Assembly: GCA_030704615.1 (NCBI GenBank)
Contig: CM060732.1
Span: forward strand, 28,997,053 to 29,061,052
Length of the DNA stretch: 64,000 bases
Source of the DNA: Takakia lepidozioides
Taxonomy: Eukaryota; Streptophyta; Takakiopsida; Takakiales; Takakiaceae
Direction of reading: 5' to 3'
Shown piece by piece: positions 12,160 through 25,353 of the stretch. Below the pieces are notes generated by a model, which saw only the letters and a list, made by a program, of their open reading frames with translations, was not told the DNA's origin and made no database searches. Position numbers and translations under genes: made by a program. Positions within the stretch are counted from its first letter, which is position 1. Each line of letters starts with the position of its first letter.

Positions 12160-14040
12160 CTTAGGGCTCTGCGGCCTGAGTTTGCTGATAGTGAGGTTTA
12201 AGTACTTAGGGTTTGTTGTCACCAGATCGTTTCAAGGTTATTGAAAGCTTTGCAAACTTTGTGAAGGTAGGCAGAAGCTCCACTTGCCTTCACTCCATAA
12301 ATGTGAAAAGGGACAATTCTTCATGATTAGTTTGTTTCTTAGCTATGACTAGTGTTAGGGTAGTGACGTGCGGTTAACGATCTCCCTTTGAAGGTGGGGT
12401 TACTTCATTTTCATACTTGCCCTCTAGACACCCGATGACAATACAAATCAATAATTCTATTGTCGTCGCAAGTGTGCACCGCAACACTATAGTTCATTAC
12501 TGTATGTTAGCCACACCTTACTGTGGGCCCAGGTTATGTAGATTCTTGGCACCTTGACTTCAGAATCTTTGCTTGATTATGACATGTTGTTCTACGAGCC
12601 CACATACTCATGAAGGTATGCAATTGTGATTGTGGGCAGGCACATTTGAATTCTTGCAAGACAATTGCAATTTTTGTGGTTTCTTGGCTGCGTTGTGCAC
12701 TCAGGGTTTCAACAGCTTCTCCCTATCCCGTGTGTGATCCTGTGTACGGTTGATACACGTAGTTTATTCATTCGATAGATCCATGTTAACAAGTAAAATA
12801 TGAGGAGGGTCCTTTGAAAGACACGGTTGTTTGTTATTTATATGTGGAATTCTGGTTGTGCACTACATGATAGATGCAACTCAACAACATGGGATGATGG
12901 TTAGAGTGTGAGATCGCGTTGCCTAGGGCAGTCTGAGCTTGTCTTTTTTTATGTCATAAAGTTTGATGATGAGGAGGTTCATTTGGTTGTCATTTCAGAT
13001 GAACCATCACGAATCTTATGTGTCTTATATGTTGATTAATTACTTCATCAATATGATAATTACCAAGAAAAAGCCACACCTTGCGATTGCGGTTGTCCCA
13101 CCATCGTGAAGGATCTTTTAGAAACTCATGCCAGCTCTGCTCCGTGCTGTAAAATCAGGGCCGAGCGGATAGAGATTGAAACACGGCCTGCTAAGACGAA
13201 GCTGACTCTCCCAAGAACGGCGGGCTCCCAGCCGAAACCTCCTTGCACACATACCCTAGCGTTTCTAGGGTTGCTTGCTCCAAATGTGAAGGTTGATCCA
13301 ACTGCGGGCCTCCCATGCATGTTTGCCCTCTCTCCCGCTCGCTCGCTCTAAGTCCCAACCCTCTCTCTCTCTCCCTCCCGCTCGCTCTAAGTCTGTTCAC
13401 GCTACCGTGATGGGCAACTTTTTAAGTTTTTTAACCTTTTTGTAAACCCTAAAAGTCCCTCTTTGATTTTTTTTCTTTTTTTTCTTTTCTTAAAGGAAAC
13501 CACAGGCCCTTGAGGAGGAGGGAAAATTCACCCGCCTTCATTTATGGGCCATAAGACGTACAGGCCGATCAACGCCCATACATACCGTCACGAACAATCC
13601 CACACACGGGATAAGGCAGCGGGTTTGAACCCCAAACCACCAGGGCGACACACTGTGCACTTACTAGCCGATGTGTTTTTTTTTTTTAAAATTGCATTTT
13701 GTTTTTTTTTAAATTGATTCTAGTGGTCAGAGTCTCCATTTTTTCAAAATATAAATACTCATATATTATATATATAACCATAAAAGCATGTGTCGACATG
13801 TGCAGTCATGTAGTGATTCATCCATGTGATGATCTGGCAGAATGCATTAGAGTGAGAGTCATGAAGTCATATGTCTTTCTAGCAATATACACACGTCATT
13901 CCAGTGTAGCCATGACCGTGACTGGTAGTCATATCTGCCAGGCCAATATTCGTGGTCAAACATGTTTGACCTGTGTTGCGCAGAGTCTGGAGCCATGCAT
14001 TCGCATATACGCCTTCCCCAGACCTGCATTATGACTTCAA
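12160..14040. other. Non-coding stretch; no supported gene
   Basis: AT-rich sequence with poly-pyrimidine runs at 13,330-13,380 and 13,470-13,500. It holds one fragment shared with 38.6 kb (gagattgaaacacggcctgc at 13,169 and 38,574), and a gtcatgactgc-rich part from 13,790 that resembles the ends of the CACTA-like element at 35.8-39.6 kb. A sequence at 14,105-14,135 (reverse strand acaacagattgcgg...) matches that element's terminal repeat, so another remnant of the family may end there. Confidence 0.5.
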
Positions 14041-14047
14041 AAGCATT

Positions 14048-15921
14048 TTACGACTGCAAATGGCATTTCTGCCACAAATCTGTCATGACTGCGCACCCAT
14101 GGGAGTCATAAAAGCCGCAATCTGTTGTTGTGATTGCAGGGCTGGTCTTCTGTTTTGCTTCCTCCATGTGCAGGTTTTCCTGGTTCAACACCCTTCCTTC
14201 CACCACCAAAGAAGCTACGTCTACCCTCACTGTCCCACTCCCTTTTCTCTCCTCAATTCCAGGGTGCCATGTAAATCTGACCTGTTTTCCTTTGTTGCCA
14301 ACGACAGGTGGTTGTTCAACTTCATGCTTTAATTTCGCTGGTTTCTTGGCCAGATTTTCAGCGGGCATCTGATGTTGTTCCTCATTCTGAACCTTCGTAT
14401 CATCATCTTCTGTTTCGCACCTTCCTTTCCATAGGCTGGTTGAGTTACCTCCCTGGTGCCATTCCAACTCAGCCCGCTTTCTTTTGGCACCAGTAGCAGG
14501 TGGGTGCTCACCTTCTACATGTCCCTCAATTGGATGTGTCACATCAGCCACTCTCTCTTGCTTGTCCGCCACTTGTTTGACTCCTTGGCTGATCTTTCTT
14601 AGCTTCTTTTCCAAGTCACTTAATTTTTTTTTCCCAAAGTTCGCAATCCACATACCAACCTGCTTTCTTCAGCCTTACTTTGTTTGCTCCTTAGAGGGAA
14701 CAAGTTAGTTGTCATCAAACCTGGTTTCTCCAGATGTTGAGCCTGCATCTCATGAACTTCTTTTATGTGACCGTCTTCTGCTGCAGCCCTCATTTGTGTT
14801 CCTTTAGATGTCATTCCATGTACCTTGTTCAACAATAATGCCATAGGCTCACTCACGGGCATTGTCTTCACAAATGCCTTTGTTTCTGACTTTGTTTTCT
14901 TGCCATCCACAATAGGTATTTGAGTAAGAGGTGGCAGGTTTTTCTTACCACTGTGGTCTTGATTCTCTGAGAGTACAAACAAGTTGTTTTCCTTCAGCTC
15001 ATCCCTTCCTTTGTTTTGCTGAAGGCCTGATTGGTCCTTGATTTTTATTATTGTTCTGGTTGGACTGACTTCCCTTTCTGTTGGAATTGCAGAGACTTGT
15101 ACTGAATGGTATCCTTCATGTGACCACTTCTCTTCTCTCATCGTCTCCGCCTTGACCTGTACAGTATCATCTTCCTCCTCCTCTCTGGTAGAATGTTGTG
15201 CAATCCACTCTTCAAACTCAGCTATTATTGTTTCTTCATCATCTACCCCATAAGAGTTCGCAGAGGTCACTGATTCACCCTGTTGCTCCTGTTTGATTTC
15301 GCATTCCAACTCAAAATGTCCATGCATCTTGCAAGAGGGACACATAATACCACACTTTTCTATCCCGTGCCCTTCCTGGTGATCTTTCTCACATTCAAAA
15401 ATGGTTCTTGTTGTGGGACAGACGGCAGCCATGTGTTCTTCTTGGCAGTGATTGCGTCTGGTTTCAAGTAGCAATGTCGTGTTTGCAGGATTTCCAGGTA
15501 TCTCAGCTCTTCTTGCGACGTACTTCTCATGGACCTTGATGTCTGATGTGTCAATATAACAGTCAGAGTTGAAGATGTTTTGACTGTCTTTCTCCTCCCA
15601 TAGGGTAGTTTCCAAATGTTTCAGTAATCTTCTTCCTTCATGTGACTTCTGTAATTTCAGGTCATGCTCGGTGAAGTCCATTCGATCAAACTTTCCAATG
15701 ATTGCAGCTCGAAAATCGATCCAGTTTGAAGGTCTCGGTTCTTGTCTCAGGTACCAGTTCTCCGCTGTCCCATGTAGGTTCAGCCTAGCAACCTTGAACA
15801 ATTTATCCTTGCTTAGGTCCTTGATATCTCCAATCATCTGTAGCCTTTCGATCCAATTTCTTACATCTTCCCTCTCCCATCCGTGAAATGGTGCATCGGC
15901 AACTCCAGGGAGCATTGTCAT
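14048..15921 (-). pseudogene. Retrotransposon gag region with one frameshift
   Basis: A 433-codon minus-strand frame (15921-14620) begins with a gag-like domain: FHGWEREDVRNWIERL, then AENWYLRQEP and NWIDFRAAIIGKFD, the usual order in Ty3/gypsy-type capsid proteins. A CCHC zinc knuckle follows, CPSCKMHGHFELEC (Cx2Cx4Hx4C). A long acidic, Gln/Glu-rich tail has no clear domain. The frame stops at 14620 inside a run of T (A on the coding strand), and a second frame (14653-14048) continues with Lys/Glu-rich coiled-coil-like sequence (KLSDLEKKLRKISQG). Together they look like one protein broken at the homopolymer. No protease or reverse transcriptase follows, so this is a partial element. Confidence 0.7.
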
Positions 15922-16099
15922 CCTGATGTTCTTGTTAAATCAGTGATTCAGTTTCCATTGAACCCTTCCTTCCATCATTCTTGTAATCTTCTAGCACCTG
16001 TATCGATTTGTTATGCTCGCCATCAACCCTTTTTTCATTTTGATGTGAATAGTAGATGCAGTCCTTCGACACCATCGCCCTTGCAAGCTTGACCATCTT

Positions 16100-17160
16100 G
16101 CGTTCCATCTCTTTGAACTCAAAAGTTGACGATGAAACGCCCGCTTTACTGTTTAGTTAGTCCACTGTCGACCAAGCTCTGATTCCAAAAAGAAAGTCCT
16201 AATTCGATACCTGTACAACCCATTAGTACTCCATCTATACCAGACTGCAGCGGAAGAGAAAACCTGGTCTAAATGGATTATTTGACTTCTTGTTTTGAAG
16301 TAGCATGCTAACTGTCTTTCTTAACTATCGTCCCAGGTAGGTGGTCGCCTTCCTTTGATCCTCCTCTTCATCTTCTTCTGCCTTTGTATTTGGTATCATG
16401 CACCGCTCGCATATGACACTGCAGAGCTGCTTACTTCATACTTCAGGTGCTATCCTGCTTTGCTTCCATGCTAACAAGTCGATCTTACATGGGTATGCAG
16501 ACAATCTGGTGGACGGACTGCCCTCTACTACCTGTGATCAACCTCTACTTCTAATCTTCCCGGCATGTTAGTGGAATCGCTCAAGTTTCATTCTACGTGG
16601 ATACAACTTGCACGCTGGATCCTATGCTCAATGATCCTTATCACCCCTTATGATGCTAGCTAAACATGACCATTCCCTCAACGTTAGTTGCTACATTCCT
16701 ACTTCAAATGTCACATGATTCACATGCCCCATACTTTATCACAGTCAACGCAGTCTTTACTTCAGAGCCGAAAACTAGAACAAAAAGAGAGAGATCCAGT
16801 CTCCACTACTCTTATACTTGGGCTGATCCCTAACTCCACCTTATCCCGCCGTCTCCTTCACGTGATTATTAAATAGCAAGTCAACAATATTTAAGATCCT
16901 ACAGCTTTTGGACATCAAGTATGGCGGCCACCGGGTCTTATCCCCCTCTGTGCCACAGGCCCATCAACTTCTAAAAACATACGATTCCCACGTGTTTTGT
17001 TTCTCAACCACTCTTTTAGCTGCATGCCACTTGCTAATATTTAATATGGCCACCTTGTTCCTAAATTACTGCTGCATCTCCTTTATTTCCGTGATTTCAT
17101 CCCATCAATGATAACTTGATCTCACATTTCATCCCTCTGTCAACCCGTCATTCATCTGGT
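16100..17160. other. No supported gene
   Basis: Pyrimidine-rich sequence between two gag regions. Short open frames occur on the plus strand but none has family features. It may contain the LTR and leader of the element read on the minus strand from 15.9 kb, but I see no matching second LTR. Confidence 0.4.
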
Positions 17161-17314
17161 ACTCAATCCATGTTTGAATGAAAAATTGGCGATTTCATCC
17201 GCTTCTCCTTAATGAAAAATCGCGACTTCATTGCATCCTTGAGCCCCACAAACCCTACGTGCTTTGTCTGTTTCTTGCATGCCTTCCGTGTTTTGCTCAT
17301 CACCTCCCTTCGAC

Positions 17315-18744
17315 CTACACTTCATCTTCTCTTTTAGAATCAGAGGAATCTGCCATAGGGATATCAGTACTCTTCTGCATTTCCCTTATGGTATCAGCCA
17401 CTTCCTTGTGCAGTTCCTTCTCATCTCTCCAAACCTCATCATCTTCAGACACATCACCGCCATCTTCATTATCATCATCTTCCTCATCTACTGGAGGTAT
17501 TAGTTTAGCTTTGCTTCTGGTTACTATCATTGTACTTACTTCTAGTACAAAACAGGGCCTAACCATGTGAGCTGCCACCACTGGGCCCTCATTCACAGGA
17601 GCTCTCATCTCATTCTAGTGTCTGATCCAGAATGGACAGGCTGCCTTGCGATGTCCCGCCTGATTACAATAGTAACACAGTTCTTCACCATTGGGTCGTC
17701 GCCCTTGGTCTGCTCTGGGATTATTTCTATAATCCTGATTCCCTGGCTGGTAATTCCCCCTTGGATTACCCTGATAGTTGCCTCTGGGATTGCCTTGGTA
17801 ATTCCCTCTTGGATTACCTCTCCCTGCCATACCATTGTTATAACCACTAGGCCTACCATAGTGGTCCTGATCATTGTTTCTTCTTGGCTGGGGTTGCACT
17901 TGATGCACCCTCACTTGCCTAGGTTCTCTTGCAGCTGTCCTTCTGTTGTAATAACAATTCTCAGTAGAATGGTTATCCATTTTACAGATAGTACAGTGTT
18001 CTCTTTCATGTGGCATTCAGTTGTGGTATGGCCTTCATTCTGGCATTTTACACACCAAACACCCTTCCTCCAATGTGTTGCAGCCTCTGTGGCATACTTC
18101 TTCAAGATTTCTTCCAATCTTTTCTCATAGTTATCCCTCTTCAACTTTTCCTTTTTCTTACTCTTCCTCTTGAGCTCTTGCTCTTCTTCCTCATCTGACT
18201 CATCCTTAGAGTCCTCATCATCCCTTTTCTCTCTCCTGAGCATTCCCAACTGCTCAATTCTGTTGGCTGTTTCAAATGCCTCCTCCACTGTATTATGGGG
18301 TAGCATATCCACTTTCTTTTGCAATTTTGGTCTTAGTCCACTCACAAACCAGGTCTTCTGTAACCCTGGCGCTGGTACAGCAGCCAACTTTTTCATCATT
18401 AACTCCATCTTTTCCATGTACTCTTCAACAGTTTCATGCTTCTTTTGCCTTAACTGTTGTAAACTCCCATACACTTCATCCTCAGTTTTGCTTGTCCTGA
18501 ACCTATTTCGGAATGTCGTACTAAGGCCATTCCAGGTTAGAAAATGATTATCAGAAAATCTTGCATACCATTCACTTGCTTTCTTGATAAGTGAACAAGA
18601 AAACAGTCTCATCTTGGCATCATCGCCATTCTCATTGTTCACAATATACATGTGCTCAAATTGGCTGATATGTACATCAGGATCCCCTTTTCCTGCATAT
18701 ATTGGAAAAGGTGGCTTTGCCCGTGTTGGAGGTATGCACTCCAT
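17315..18744 (-). pseudogene. Ty3/gypsy-type gag with three zinc knuckles, broken
   Basis: The 277-codon frame 18744-17911 is a clear retrotransposon gag: PFPIYAGKGDPDVHISQFE at residues 12-30, ASEWYARFSDNHFLTWNGL, and LRQKKHETVEEYMEKMELM. An acidic/Lys-rich coiled segment follows, then a CCHC knuckle CVKCQNEGHTTTEC. A one-base frameshift near 18,000 moves the reading to the frame 18016-17615, which holds two more knuckles, CTICKMDNHSTENC and CYYCNQAGHRKAAC, separated by an RG-rich linker with a repeated NPRGNYQG unit. A further frame (17608-17315) is acidic. Three CCHC knuckles are more than usual. The N-terminal codons overlap the start of the MULE-like sequence at 18.73 kb, so the element is cut there. 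Confidence 0.75.
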
Positions 18745-20972
18745 TCTGGAGGTGAAGCGACGATGTGGATATGACTACATTCATGGAAGTAGGTTTCATG
18801 GACAAGGGACTGAGGCAGATCGTTGTTTCGTATTCAAAATGTCAACGACTGGGCCTGGCAGCGGCGTCGAATTGGTCGACCGGATGACGAGTGGGGACTT
18901 GTCAAACAGTTGGGTCATGTTCGACCATATCAAGCGAATTATAAATCACCAGTGGGTGACAATGGTTGCACATGTCTACGAAACCCACTACAGGATGCTA
19001 ATGACAATTGTTATTTGTGAGATGAAAGAAGAGGACACACAATCGGAGATGCTTCTTTGGCAGAGAATAAACGAACAGATGGCCAGGGCGGGATTGCCCC
19101 CTCCCAATTTCCGTGGTTTCATGGCGGACAACGCACAAGCAAATTGGGCTACCATCCGAAGGGTGTACAGGGAAGACCCCAATGTTCCGATGGAAGGCAA
19201 TGAGAGATCTTGTGGGTTCCATTTTCTGCAGAGCTTGTCGCAGTACACAACCCGGCCCGTGGCGCCAGATTTCAGAGAGGAGCACCGCTCTATGTGTCTT
19301 GCGTGGAAGCGTGCTCCCACCTTGGATGATGCAAGACACAGTTTGCATGTATACGGGCTTGGTGGACAACGTTAGGTGCTGTAAATAAATCAGACGAGGG
19401 AGCAATGGTCAGTTGGCTAGCATGGTGACATTATCGTTTCCTCCAGTTCGGCGACTATATGCGGGAGGTGAGTTGGACGAATTCGCGTCCCGTTGAATAT
19501 TATGCTACTCATTATTTGCAACTTGCTTATAACCTCAACATGTGCATGTGCAGGAAAGGTATCTCGACTCCGACACCGACATGCCGACAACAAACATGGC
19601 CGAATCAGTGCATTCTTCCTGGCGTGCCTTCTCTGCGGCACATCTGGTGGACATCCTCACTGCCACAACGGAGGACATTGTGAGGTCAACTATGCAGCAA
19701 TGCAAGTACAACGAGTTCTTGAAAGGGAAACAGTGGGGCTTGGGGCCGGACAGGCAGGAAATGCTGATGCGGACTGCCTCCAAATCGAAGAATCCTCGCA
19801 AGTGGGCGGCAGCCTTGCGAGAAGGCCTTCAGGACACGCCATTGCTTCGAAGAGGCCAACACTTGGAAGGAGATGTTCACACCTGTCCAGTGAAACAAAG
19901 ACTTGACGAGGCACCTGACGGAGAAGAGGATTCATGGCGAGCTGACAAGAATATTCGCACGCTCCCTCGTGGTCCCGTGATGTTGCCCGAGGAGGTCTCG
20001 TCGAGCACCGCAAGTCCTGCACGTTCAAGATCGCCATCTCCTTTGAGCACAGGGCACGTGCCCGAGGAACAAAATGAGCCATCTGTAGTAACGCAGTACA
20101 ACATACCAATTGTGGAGACAAGAGTGTCGGAGTCACAGTGGAGAATTGCAAAGACATTGTCGGCATTTCGAGGGAAGTGCTGCGCCATCCGGGTGGATAC
20201 CAGAGCACGGTGTGGTGAGATGATTCGGAGGAACCCACACGGAGCTGTACCTGTACCTTGTTTCAGCGGCAAATTTTTGACTCCCACATTCTCTCACGCC
20301 ACAACGCAGACGTTTTGGTTATGTAGGCATGACATAATGACCTGTGTATTTGGCAAGCCCAAGTACGGGATTCAGGGAATGCCGGAGCCTCCGGGCGTCT
20401 GGCCTGTTGCACCGGGTTGCAACCTCTCTCAGAATGAGGCGGATGCTCTTTCTGCAGCAGGATTTCAAATGGTGCAACGCACAGACGTCCCGGCCCACTC
20501 GTTTCCAGTTCCTCAGACCCAACCATTGCAGACTGTTCAGTCCAGTAGAGACGGATTGGACAATTCTGCACATCCCACAATGCGATTCGGAAGAGTGAAG
20601 AGACGACACCCTCCCAACAAGTTGAATGAGACTCGGATTGCCAATGCTCTTGGGATGACTTGCACTATTCAGAGCTCCGTGGACGTACCCCCACCCGGCC
20701 TTGGGCGTGTTTATCGGATGGCAATGGCCGGCTCAGCTGTACGCGACGACGTATACACAATTACGATTGGAGTGGAGCCGACTTGCAATTGTACGGACTT
20801 CTCGTTGATGGAAGCAAATAAGGGGTCAAAGTATTATCCGTGCAAGCATCTGTATTACATTTACCTGAAGAGGTTGAGGATGAACTTGACTATTGATGAC
20901 TTTATTCATGCACTAGCGTTGAGCGTGAACGAGCTGCACAAACTCCTCCGCCGGGATTCCATAAATCATTGA
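18733..20972 (+). pseudogene. MULE/FAR1-like transposase gene, copy 1, 5'-truncated
   Basis: Sequence matching copy 2 begins at about 18733 with MHSILEVKRRCGYDYIHG, so the N-terminal half is missing; it abuts the gag of the previous entry. The first frame (to 19375) holds the DDE-transposase part: FMADNAQANW supplies the second acidic residue and ERSCGFHFLQSL the Cys/His element of MULE transposases. It is broken near 19,375. The second frame (19542-20972, 476 codons) starts with TNMAESVHSSWR, typical just downstream of the catalytic core, and ends in a SWIM zinc finger, CNCTDFSLME...YYPCKHLYYIYL (CxCx(n)CxH). The 3' flank carries GGCGCC-core repeats. The product would act in the nucleus on its own ends, but this copy cannot be complete. 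Confidence 0.75.
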
Positions 20973-21249
20973 TGGGGCAAAGGGAATCCACCATATGGAT
21001 ATTTGCAATTGCATTTTGATGCATTAGACTTTGTTTTGCAGTGTAATGAAATGCACCCCAAAACTCCTGGAATGAGACAGACAATATTAAAGTGATGTCC
21101 TTTCAACACTATGGACTGCTGGATATCCGTTGACGTCCAGTGGCAATTCAATGTCGAAACAGAATCAATACAAAGATGGCATCAGGAAAAATTTGCAAAT
21201 CTTCCAGAAAACTGAGTTCCAACAGTTGCAGTTGTGGGGGCCATTTCTG

Positions 21250-21560
21250 GAAAAATGGCGCCGAATTTCCCTATTTTGGGCCGAAAACTGGCTAAGTCCC
21301 AACATGTACGGGAACGATGTCTGAACAAATGGCGTCGAATTTCCAGTTACATGGCCCAGAACTGCCCCGGCACCATGTACCGAAATTTGGCGCCACATTT
21401 GGGCTTACACTTGAATCAGGTTGGGACCTATAACCGTGAAATTCGGCACCATTTTTTGGCGGAGACACCTATTACCGCGCAATACGTCGCCGATTTCTCC
21501 GCTTGCGAAACCTATTGCCGCGAAATTCGGCGCCACTTTTGCAAATGTCGCTCGGAATTC
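21250..21560 (+). repeat. Subterminal GGCGCC-core repeats beside MULE copy 1
   Basis: Five to six copies of a core like gaaattcggcgccac or aaatggcgccgaatttcc, near 21,256, 21,330, 21,388, 21,445, 21,487 and 21,530, spaced about 40-75 bp. Related cores occur in arrays at 23.6-23.9 and 28.3-29.0 kb and once near 33,372. Their position next to the transposase genes suggests transposase-binding sites. Confidence 0.7.
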
Positions 21561-21839
21561 GCATGAGCGGAAGACAAAATATCATGAGCACGGCTCTCAA
21601 AACTACAATTTCTACTTCAAACAATGAATATTATATTGGATTTTTTTTTTTGACACATTCTATTAAAATAATATTTTTTATATTTTTTATTTCCAAAATT
21701 TGTACTTCTGCTCATGAAAACCGATTGTCTTACTACTCCGCTCATGCTGCTCATGCTCATGAAATAGCTAACCTCCCTGAGTTGCTTAAAAGGTATCCGC
21801 TGTGGTGTAGTAACAGCAACACCAATTGAGGGTGAAACA

Positions 21840-23560
21840 AGCAGTTACCCACCACATTTCTATGAGGAAAGAGAGGGGGAAATGGAAATCCTAGAAGAAC
21901 CAGCCACTGTGAGTTTACAGGATGAAGTAGTGACTGGATGGACAATTGCAGCTGATGAGCAAGTGAGAGGAGTGAATGTGGGAACGAAGGAGGAACCAAG
22001 AATGGTGAAAGTGGGAGCTGACTTGGAGCCAGAATTCTTTGAGGAAGCTAAGAGTCTGTTCATCAAATACAGAGATGTATTTGCTTGGAGCTATGAGGAT
22101 CTAAAAGGGATACCACCTGAGATCTGTCAGCATAAGATTGAACTGGAACCAGGGTCAGTACCAATTAAACAGGCAAGGTACATGATGAATCCTAACTGTG
22201 CACAGAAGGTTGGGGAAGAGATCAAGAAGTTGGCTAAGGCTAAGTTTATATACCCGATAGAGTATACAACTTGGCTGTCACCCATTGTGATAGTTCCCAA
22301 AAAGAATGGTAAATTAAGAGTTTGTGTGAACTATAAGAAGTTGAATGCTTGTACAAAGAAAGATCTCTTTCCCTTGCCATTTACAGAAGCTGTACTGGAC
22401 ACCGTGGCAGGCCATGAGATGTACTCATTCATGGATGGCTTCAGTGGGTATAACCAAGTGCAAGTGGCAGAGGAAGACCAGGGAAAGTTAGCTTTCATCA
22501 CAGACTGGGGTGCTTATGCATATAAAATCATGTCTTTTGGACTTTGTAATGCACCAGCAACTTTTCAAAGAGTGATAAGTGAATCATTCCAGGAGTATCT
22601 GGATGATTTTATGCAAGTGTTTTTAGATGACTTTAGTGTGTACAGCTCTAAGAATGAGCACTTGCATAAGCTGGAGTTATGTTTTGGCTAGATGCAGGAT
22701 GAGAGGTCTCGGCCTGAATCCAGAGAAGTGTACTTTCTGTGTGAACTCAGGGGTAATTCTGGGACACGTTGTGTGTAAAAGGGGCCTGCTTGTGGATCCC
22801 AGAAAGACAGAGGTCATTAAAACCTCTCCACCACCAGGAAATGTTAAGAGTCTAAGGAGATTCCTTGGACAAACTAGCTACTACAGAAGGTTTGTCAGAC
22901 GGTATGCACAGATAGCAGCACCATTGAGCAAGCTTTTGAAAAAGGATGCAGTGTTTGCATGGACAGATGAATGTCAATGGGCATTTGAGGAACTTACATT
23001 GTCAGTAACAACTACACATGTGCTGATTAATCCACATTGGCATGTAGTATTTCATGTACACTGTGATGCCTAAGGAGAAGCATTGGGAGCAGTGTTAGCC
23101 CAAAATGTCACAGGAAACATAGATTCACCTGTGTACTATGCTAGCAGGTTGTTGAACAGTGCTGAAAGGAACTATAGCACAACTGAAAGAGAAGCATTGG
23201 CAATGATTTATGCAGTCAAGAAATTCATGCATTACTTGTTGGGACGGAAGTTTATGTTTTATGTGGATCATTAGGCTTTGATTTATCTGGTGAATAAGCC
23301 TTTGATAAGTGGCAGGATAGCGAGATGGTTAATAATCTTGCATGAGTTTGAGTTCGAAGTTGTTTACAAGCCTGGCCGTTTGCATCTTGTGGCAGATCAC
23401 TTGTCACGCCTATCAACAGGAGAGCCCGCCACGGGAGTAGACGACCAATTACCTGATGCGAGTCTATTTGCAATGGAGGTGCAGGGAAGTGCAGATGATT
23501 GGTTAGATTGGCAGTGGCCAATCAGATACTATCTTACTCATGGTCAGTGCTGTTGCAGAA
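21840..23560 (+). pseudogene. Ty3/gypsy reverse transcriptase-RNase H, broken
   Basis: The frame 21882-22691 has the pre-RT segment FAWSYEDLKGIPPEICQHKI and RT motifs WLSPIVIVPKKNGKLRVCV, FSGYNQVQV, SFGLCNAPATFQR and the catalytic VFLDDF. After a frameshift near 22,680, the frame to 23073 carries the RT connection (SLRRFLGQTSYYRRFVRRY) and the start of RNase H. In-frame stops at 23071-23073 and 23272-23274 interrupt RNase H (STTEREALAMIYAVKKF, then RWLIILHEFEFEVVYKPG). The FAWSYEDL signature suggests the non-chromodomain (Tat/Athila-like) branch. There is no integrase after it on this strand; a gypsy integrase lies on the opposite strand at 32.0-33.3 kb. Confidence 0.85.
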
Positions 23561-23576
23561 GTGTAGGATGGTTGGG

Positions 23577-23935
23577 TATAACGGCGCCGTAAATGGGCAC
23601 AAGAAAAGAAATAGCCAGCTGAAGGCTCGGGAGTGAAGCCAATAATGGTGCCGAAATTGGGCTCCGCCAACCAAATACCCGGCTGAAGCCTCCGGAGTGT
23701 AGCCAATAACGGCGCTGAAATTGGGGTCCGGAAACCAAATACCCGGCTGAATGCTCGGGAGTGCAACCAATAACGGCGCCGAAAATTGGGCTCCGGAAAC
23801 CAAATTCTTGGCTGAAGCTTCCGCAGTCCATCCAATAACGACGCCGAAATTGGGCTCCGGAGAGCAAATACCCGGCTTACGGTGACGGAGTTTTACCAAT
23901 AACGGCGCCGAAATTGAGGATAGGGCCGACAAGTG
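23577..23935 (+). repeat. 64-bp tandem array with GGCGCCGAAATT core, left
   Basis: Six copies of a 64-bp unit. The phrase ccaataacggcgccgaaatt recurs at 23639, 23703, 23767, 23832 and 23896, with a partial copy at 23577. Between cores the unit reads caaatacccggctgaagc with substitutions. The array starts where the RNase H reading ends, so it marks the edge of an inserted element. Confidence 0.9.
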
Positions 23936-24117
23936 CCAGATGCAAACTGTCCTGAAACTGGTGCGGATTTGTCTAATAAAAGCACACATGTCGGAGGAAA
24001 TTCAAGTTCTGCCGCATACGACATTGGCAATGCAACAATGATATATCCCTCTTCCGCCGGCCTCGCTCTCATTTTGCTCTTCACTCTTCTCTTCTGTGCC
24101 CATCTCCTCCTTGCTCT

Positions 24118-24692
24118 GTGTTCTTGCTATGTCGTGAGGCCATGTCATGCCCGAATCACATCTATCGACGCCAGATGGGACTCATTGTCCCGAAAGCAGA
24201 CGACATCATTGTCTTCCTAGATGTTTACAGGGACGATCCTCGACTTGTCCAGGTGAGAGCAATGGAGTTTCTTCCAGGATTGCACGATTCTCCTGGACCC
24301 CGACTGGGGAGCAAGTGGTTCCTGCGCATGATGGACCTGGACTTTCCGCTTGACTGAAAACCGAACAGATCACGCACAACGTTGCTGTATCGCTGGAACT
24401 GTTGCGAGTGGACGTATGATGAGTGCATAGGTGAAAACTTCACGCGTGGACGGACTGGCTCGGAAAGTGGGGACATTCTCTTCAGTTATGAGGATGAGGA
24501 GGAGGGGAACACAGGGCCCACTGTGAAAATGTCCTTCCACAAAGGGGGCGCTATCGATAAACATGACATCCTCGTTAGTTTCAACCGGGCGACAAAAACC
24601 GCTGACATTTTGTTCAAATATCGGCACCCGGTCACTCAGGAGGTCCTTGAGAGGCCAGTTCGAGTTCCTTCTTCTTGGGCGAGGGGACCATA
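24118..24692 (+). pseudogene. Dispersed unknown ORF, copy 1
   Basis: Two consecutive plus-strand frames, 24118-24357 (VPKADDIIVFLDVYRDDPRL) and 24382-24693 (GDILFSYEDEEEGNTGPTV), look like one broken gene of about 190 codons. A diverged copy lies at about 50,640-51,010: both share gaacagatcacgcac, ctggaactg-tgc-agtgga and the later ggcccac-gtga. I do not recognise the protein. It sits inside the segment bounded by the two GGCGCC arrays, so it is probably transposon cargo or part of the element. Confidence 0.4.
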
Positions 24693-25353
24693 GGTCTTGC
24701 ATGCTAGAGTAGACATGTTTCGACTCGCGGACACTCATGGCACATACATTTTGCTTCAGAAATCAAGTAGCTTCCCTGTGCCATATGGGGAATATACATG
24801 CTTGGATAATCTTCTGTTAAGGTTTTTTGCAATTCACTTCCAGTATGCTGGGACGTGTCCTTTGTCGTATGGATTGCTGTGTGCACAAGGTGCAGTATGC
24901 GAATGCTGGAATGTGCAGTAGGACCCTTCCCACTGGGACACGGAACTTGCAATCTTGTAAAGGCATCACATTTGCAGAACAGTGTCAATGTAGCAAATCG
25001 GAGTCTTCTCATAAAGGTGGTCAGGATGGGCTACGAAATCACCACAAAATGAATGAAGAACAGTAACAAGGAAGCACTATGCAGTATGCAGACCAATAAC
25101 GACGCTGAAATAGGCCACAATGCCCGTGTATCTCCACACAATGTATGTTTTCCTCGGATCCATTAATAGACATAACCAAAATAAAAAATGTCATTCACGG
25201 CCAAAAACCACATTCTCATGTATTGTGGCACCAAAATGCACCTGAAGCCATGGCGGTACGACACCACCAAGTGTATAATTCCTCACAAAAAAATAGGGTG
25301 CAAGAAGATGAATGTAATATAATTGCCACTTTCTCCTTCCCGAATGTGGAATG

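Noticed and set aside
13560-13660. tRNA-like B box (ggttcaaaccc on the minus strand near 13,632)
   Set aside because: No convincing A box at the right distance and no cloverleaf, so too weak to list as a SINE.
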